From NCBI GenBank assembly GCA_029856625.1, contig JAHKLG010000016.1, positions 1 through 16,316 of the forward strand: DNA of 16,316 bases. Direction: 5' to 3'. The notes beneath the pieces were generated by a model, which worked only from the letters and a program-made list of their open reading frames with translations, ran no database searches and was not told the origin of the DNA. The position numbers were made by a program, and so were the translations under genes. Below, in pieces: positions 13,671-16,316 of the stretch (positions within the stretch are counted from its first letter, which is position 1; the number at the start of each line of letters is the position of its first letter). This stretch comes from Candidatus Njordarchaeota archaeon. Lineage in GTDB: Archaea > Asgardarchaeota > Njordarchaeia > Njordarchaeales > Njordarchaeaceae.

Positions 13671-15449
13671 ATGCCAATGATGTTTGAGACCTTATGTGAT
13701 TACTATGATAGATTAGAGAAACTCTCTGGAAAAATAGAAATGACAAAAGTGTTAGTTGACTTATTCACTAAAGCGGATCCAGAAGAAATTGATAAGATTG
13801 TTTATTTAACAATAGGTGAACTTTGGCCTGACTATTTAGGTCGTCCAGAATTAGGAGTTGCCGAAAGATTATTATTAAGAGCTGTTTCGAAAGCAACCGG
13901 CGTGTCGGTTGAGAGATTAGAGAAAATGTTAAAAGCTTTGGGAGATATCGGTAAAGTCGCGGAAAGAGCAATTAGAATGAAAAAAACTCAAGCCCTCTTA
14001 GTTACCCCCTTGACAGTTAAAGAAGTATATGAAAAGCTTGTGAAAATAGCTCATGCTACGGGAGAAGGTAGTCAAGATCTCAAATTACGTATCCTCGTTG
14101 GGCTACTTGTATCAGCAAAGCCAATAGAAGCTCGCTATTTGGCGAGAATTGTTATAGGCCAGCTTAGGCTGGGAGTAGGTGAGATGCTCATACTGGATGC
14201 CCTTGCAGAAGCATTTTTAAGAGTTAAAAATGGTAGAGAAATAATCGAACGAGCATACAATAAAGTTCCAGATTTAGGATATATTGCAAAAGTAGCGGCA
14301 CAGCAAGGTGTTGAAGGACTATCAAGGATAAAGATTGAGCCAGGGAGACCTATAAGACCAATGCTAGCGGAGAGATTAAGTGACCCAGGTGAAATTCTTA
14401 GAAAATTAGGAGGAGAGGCTGCTGCTGAATGGAAGTATGATGGTGAACGTTGTCAAATACATAAAAGAGGAAATGATGTCTGGTTATTCTCGCGGAGATT
14501 AGAAAACATAACAGCTCAATATCCAGATGTGGTAGATTATGTGAGGAAGTATATAAAGGCTAATGAATGTATCATTGAAGGTGAAATAGTAGCCATTGAT
14601 CCAGAAACGGGAGAAATGCGACCATTCCAGGAATTAATGAGGAGAAAGCGAAAATATGACATCCATAAAATTATGGAGGAAATTCCCGTAAAGGTATTCT
14701 TATTCGATCTTATTTATCTTGAAGGAGAAGAATATTTGGATAAACCATATCTCGAAAGACGCAGAAAATTGGAGGAGATATTAGAGCCAAATGAATATCT
14801 TACGCTTTCTCATATGAAGATAGTAAAAAATATAGAAGAGCTAGAAAAATTCTTCTTAGAGGCCATTGAGGCTGGCTGTGAAGGTCTCGTTTTAAAGTCT
14901 CTGAGAGGAGACTCTATATATCAAGCAGGAGCTAGAGGCTGGCTATGGATAAAGTATAAGAGAGATTATAAGTCTGAGATGGCTGATACGGTTGATTTAG
15001 TTGTAATTGGTGCATTCGCGGGTAAAGGTCGTAGAGCTGGCTCTTATGGGGCATTATTAGTGGCGGCTTATAATCCAGAAAGAGATATATTTGAGAGTGT
15101 TTGTAAAGTTGGTTCGGGCTTCACGGATACAGAACTTGACAATCTCCCTACATTATTGCAACCATATATGAGGGAAAGAAAACCTCCCAATGTAGATAGC
15201 GTTATGGAACCCGATTACTGGGTTGAACCCTCCTTAGTAATGGAAGTTATCGGAGCAGAGCTTACCCTATCGCCAGTTCATACGGCAGCTAAGGATCTCG
15301 TGAAGAAGAACTTAAAGAAAGATGCTGGAATAGCCATTAGATTTCCGAGATTTATACGATGGCGTCCAGATAAAAGTCCTAAGGATGCCACTACGACACA
15401 GGAGTTATTCGAGATGTACTTAGCTCAGTTGAAGAAATTGGAGAAATAA
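13671..15449 (+). CDS. lig: ATP-dependent DNA ligase
   Basis: Seals 5'-phosphate/3'-hydroxyl nicks in Okazaki-fragment joining and repair, via an enzyme-AMP intermediate. The 592 residues comprise the helical DNA-binding domain (about 1-230), the adenylation domain with motif I EWKYDGER (nucleophile Lys255), motif III-type LFDLIYLEGEEY, motif IV EAGCEGLVLKSL and motif V GWLWIKYKRDY, then the OB-fold domain ending with AIRFPRFIRWRPDK (motif VI). Length and order match the archaeal/eukaryotic ligase I family of about 560-610 residues. ATG 13671 follows GGTG at 13660-13663; in-frame ATGs at 13677 and 13680 are alternatives that would remove only two or three residues. It is monocistronic by appearance, downstream of pheST and convergent with ribL. 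Confidence 0.97.
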   Translation: MPMMFETLCDYYDRLEKLSGKIEMTKVLVDLFTKADPEEIDKIVYLTIGELWPDYLGRPELGVAERLLLRAVSKATGVSVERLEKMLKALGDIGKVAERAIRMKKTQALLVTPLTVKEVYEKLVKIAHATGEGSQDLKLRILVGLLVSAKPIEARYLARIVIGQLRLGVGEMLILDALAEAFLRVKNGREIIERAYNKVPDLGYIAKVAAQQGVEGLSRIKIEPGRPIRPMLAERLSDPGEILRKLGGEAAAEWKYDGERCQIHKRGNDVWLFSRRLENITAQYPDVVDYVRKYIKANECIIEGEIVAIDPETGEMRPFQELMRRKRKYDIHKIMEEIPVKVFLFDLIYLEGEEYLDKPYLERRRKLEEILEPNEYLTLSHMKIVKNIEELEKFFLEAIEAGCEGLVLKSLRGDSIYQAGARGWLWIKYKRDYKSEMADTVDLVVIGAFAGKGRRAGSYGALLVAAYNPERDIFESVCKVGSGFTDTELDNLPTLLQPYMRERKPPNVDSVMEPDYWVEPSLVMEVIGAELTLSPVHTAAKDLVKKNLKKDAGIAIRFPRFIRWRPDKSPKDATTTQELFEMYLAQLKKLEK

Positions 15450-15491
15450 CATTATGATCAGGAGAGGGGCACGTCTTCATCTCATTATCCG

Positions 15492-15519
15492 ATAGGTGAG
15501 GTTATCATCACTAACCTAT
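15492..15519. repeat. Inverted repeat between convergent lig and ribL
   Basis: ATAGGT (15492-15497) and ACCTAT (15514-15519) are perfect 6-bp inverted arms. An alternative pairing inside the same stretch is AGGTTA with TAACCT around a 7-nt loop. It lies in the 115-bp gap between two gene ends and could act as a two-way 3'-end signal, though no strong T run follows on either side. Confidence 0.4.
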
Positions 15520-15564
15520 AGGAATACTTAATTAATCGATACACTCATTTTCTACATTCAGATT

Positions 15565-16053
15565 TTAAGAATTTTCTCCTCTGTATTCCACGCTCACATT
15601 CCTAGAGAAGATCTTTAGTATTTTTTTCCTAACCTCTGATGAACTTTTTAATCCATCAAACTCAAATCTGGGTAATCTAATCACTTTAAATGTTAGTCCC
15701 TTTCTTTTAGCCCACCTTATTAATTCCTCTTCGTTTACTTTTTGATCATAACCTAAGACAAGAATATCTGGTTTCAAATCAATCAAAATATCATATAAAC
15801 TTCCTTCGCTTAATTCCTTTCCGAGAACTACCTTATCCACCGGTTTTAAGTTTTTTACTATTTCTAAGCGCTCTTTCTCATTAAAAATTGGATCTCTGCC
15901 TTTTATTTTTTTCACTGTACTATCTCGTGCAACAATAACAATTAGCTCCGTATTTTCTGCAAGCCTCTTTGCTGCCCATAAAAATTTTATGTGACCTAAA
16001 TGAATTATATCAAATGTTCCACCAACCACAACTCGTACTCTTTTTTCGCTCAA
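15565..16053 (-). CDS. ribL: Archaeal FAD synthase (RibL), cytidylyltransferase-like fold
   Basis: A 162-residue nucleotidyltransferase. GGTFDIIHLGH (11-21) has the HxGH nucleotide-binding motif of the cytidylyltransferase superfamily; KKIKGRDPIFNEKERLEIV, LVLGYDQK (98-105) and KSSSEVRKKI (the ISTTxxR-equivalent, 136-145) complete the active site. In archaea, proteins of this size and pattern are RibL, which converts FMN to FAD using ATP or CTP; a glycerol-phosphate cytidylyltransferase is the main alternative. The start is a TTG at 16053: GAGGG lies about six nt before it and there is no ATG near enough to keep the first beta strand. A TATA box at 16122-16132 gives it its own promoter downstream of the UPF0173 gene. 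The C-terminus is convergent with lig. Confidence 0.8.
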   Translation of the reverse strand: MSEKRVRVVVGGTFDIIHLGHIKFLWAAKRLAENTELIVIVARDSTVKKIKGRDPIFNEKERLEIVKNLKPVDKVVLGKELSEGSLYDILIDLKPDILVLGYDQKVNEEELIRWAKRKGLTFKVIRLPRFEFDGLKSSSEVRKKILKIFSRNVSVEYRGENS

Positions 16054-16121
16054 TAGAATCCCTCAGAATTTTCCATCAAAAACTATCTGGGGACTACTCA
16101 GCAAAAATATCGAATGCGCCA

Positions 16122-16132
16122 AAAATATAAAA
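16122..16132 (-). promoter_or_regulatory. TATA box of ribL
   Basis: On the minus strand TTTTATATTTT is a good TATA match. It predicts a start near 16100 and a leader of about 45 nt to the TTG start at 16053. Confidence 0.55.
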
Positions 16133-16144
16133 ATGAAAACAGTT

Positions 16145-16316
16145 TCAGAAGCTATAACTCTCTCCTGGTTTTAGAATTATAACTTTAACATTCGGTGCCC
16201 TTTTCTCAACTTCTTTTCTAAACGTTTCAGGGTCACCCGAAATAACATCAAAGGTTTGATAATGCATTGGTATTACTACCTTTGGTTTAATAAGCTCAAC
16301 CGCTTTTGCTGCCTCA
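16145..16316 (-). CDS. UPF0173-type metal-dependent hydrolase, C-terminal fragment
   Basis: The last 56 residues of a gene running in from the right edge; the first complete codon is 16315-16313 and the stop TGA is 16147-16145. It reads EAAKAVELIKPKVVIPMHYQ, then TFDVISGDPETFRKEVE, ending VKVIILKPGESYSF. The PMHYxTF...DPExF...LKPGES pattern is the C-terminal signature of the UPF0173/YtkL group of metallo-beta-lactamase-fold hydrolases, where the His of MHY helps bind metal. The substrate is not established for this group. Too short for the usual families threshold, and the N-terminal HxHxDH motif is outside the window. Confidence 0.85.
   Translation of the reverse strand, partial: EAAKAVELIKPKVVIPMHYQTFDVISGDPETFRKEVEKRAPNVKVIILKPGESYSF

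Noticed and set aside
1..16316. tRNA genes near the synthetase genes, CRISPR arrays, insertion sequences or phage genes.
   Set aside because: No T-arm-like GGTTC signal in gene-free DNA, no spaced direct repeats, no transposase or terminal inverted repeats were found on reading both strands.

Overview
This AT-rich window is chromosomal DNA from an archaeon, most likely a thermophilic member of the TACK/Thermoproteota side. The signs are an archaeal-type LeuRS, TyrRS and split PheRS, a Cdc48/VAT double AAA+ ATPase beside a small heat-shock protein, an ATP-dependent DNA ligase, an archaeal dUTPase, an archaeal RibL-type FAD synthase, TATA-box promoters, strong GGAGGT/GAGG ribosome binding sites and T-run gene ends. 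The phylum is inferred from family flavour, not from a tree. No tRNA, rRNA, CRISPR array or insertion sequence was seen.

Layout. 1-2893 (+): a 5'-truncated Hsp20 chaperone, then cdc48, a protein-quality-control pair. 2890-3366 (-): dUTPase, whose stop codon overlaps that of cdc48. 3367-3713: a gene-free promoter region. 3714-3893 (+): a 59-residue winged-helix protein. 3941-7290 (-): a YkgJ-like cysteine-cluster protein downstream of leuS. 7466-7972 (+): a GNAT acetyltransferase. 7973-8717: a stretch with no intact gene, holding the frameshifted remains of a protein gene of unknown family. 8718-13516 (+): tyrS, a MoaD/ThiS/SAMP-like beta-grasp protein, then pheS-pheT. 13671-15449 (+): DNA ligase. 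15565-16316 (-): RibL and the C-terminus of a UPF0173-type metallo-beta-lactamase-fold hydrolase.

Function. Most genes are information-processing housekeeping. Four subunits of three aminoacyl-tRNA synthetases (Leu, Tyr, Phe) lie within about 9 kb, with dUTP sanitation and DNA ligation nearby. I do not see a convincing undescribed multi-gene system. The most interesting signals are local: an 8+8 bp perfect inverted repeat bracketing the pheS ribosome binding site and start codon; a ubiquitin-like protein whose di-glycine is followed by an 8-residue tail that a single extra G in a G5 run would remove; a multiply frameshifted gene remnant before tyrS; and a 49-bp stretch identical at every base between the two AAA+ Walker A regions of cdc48.
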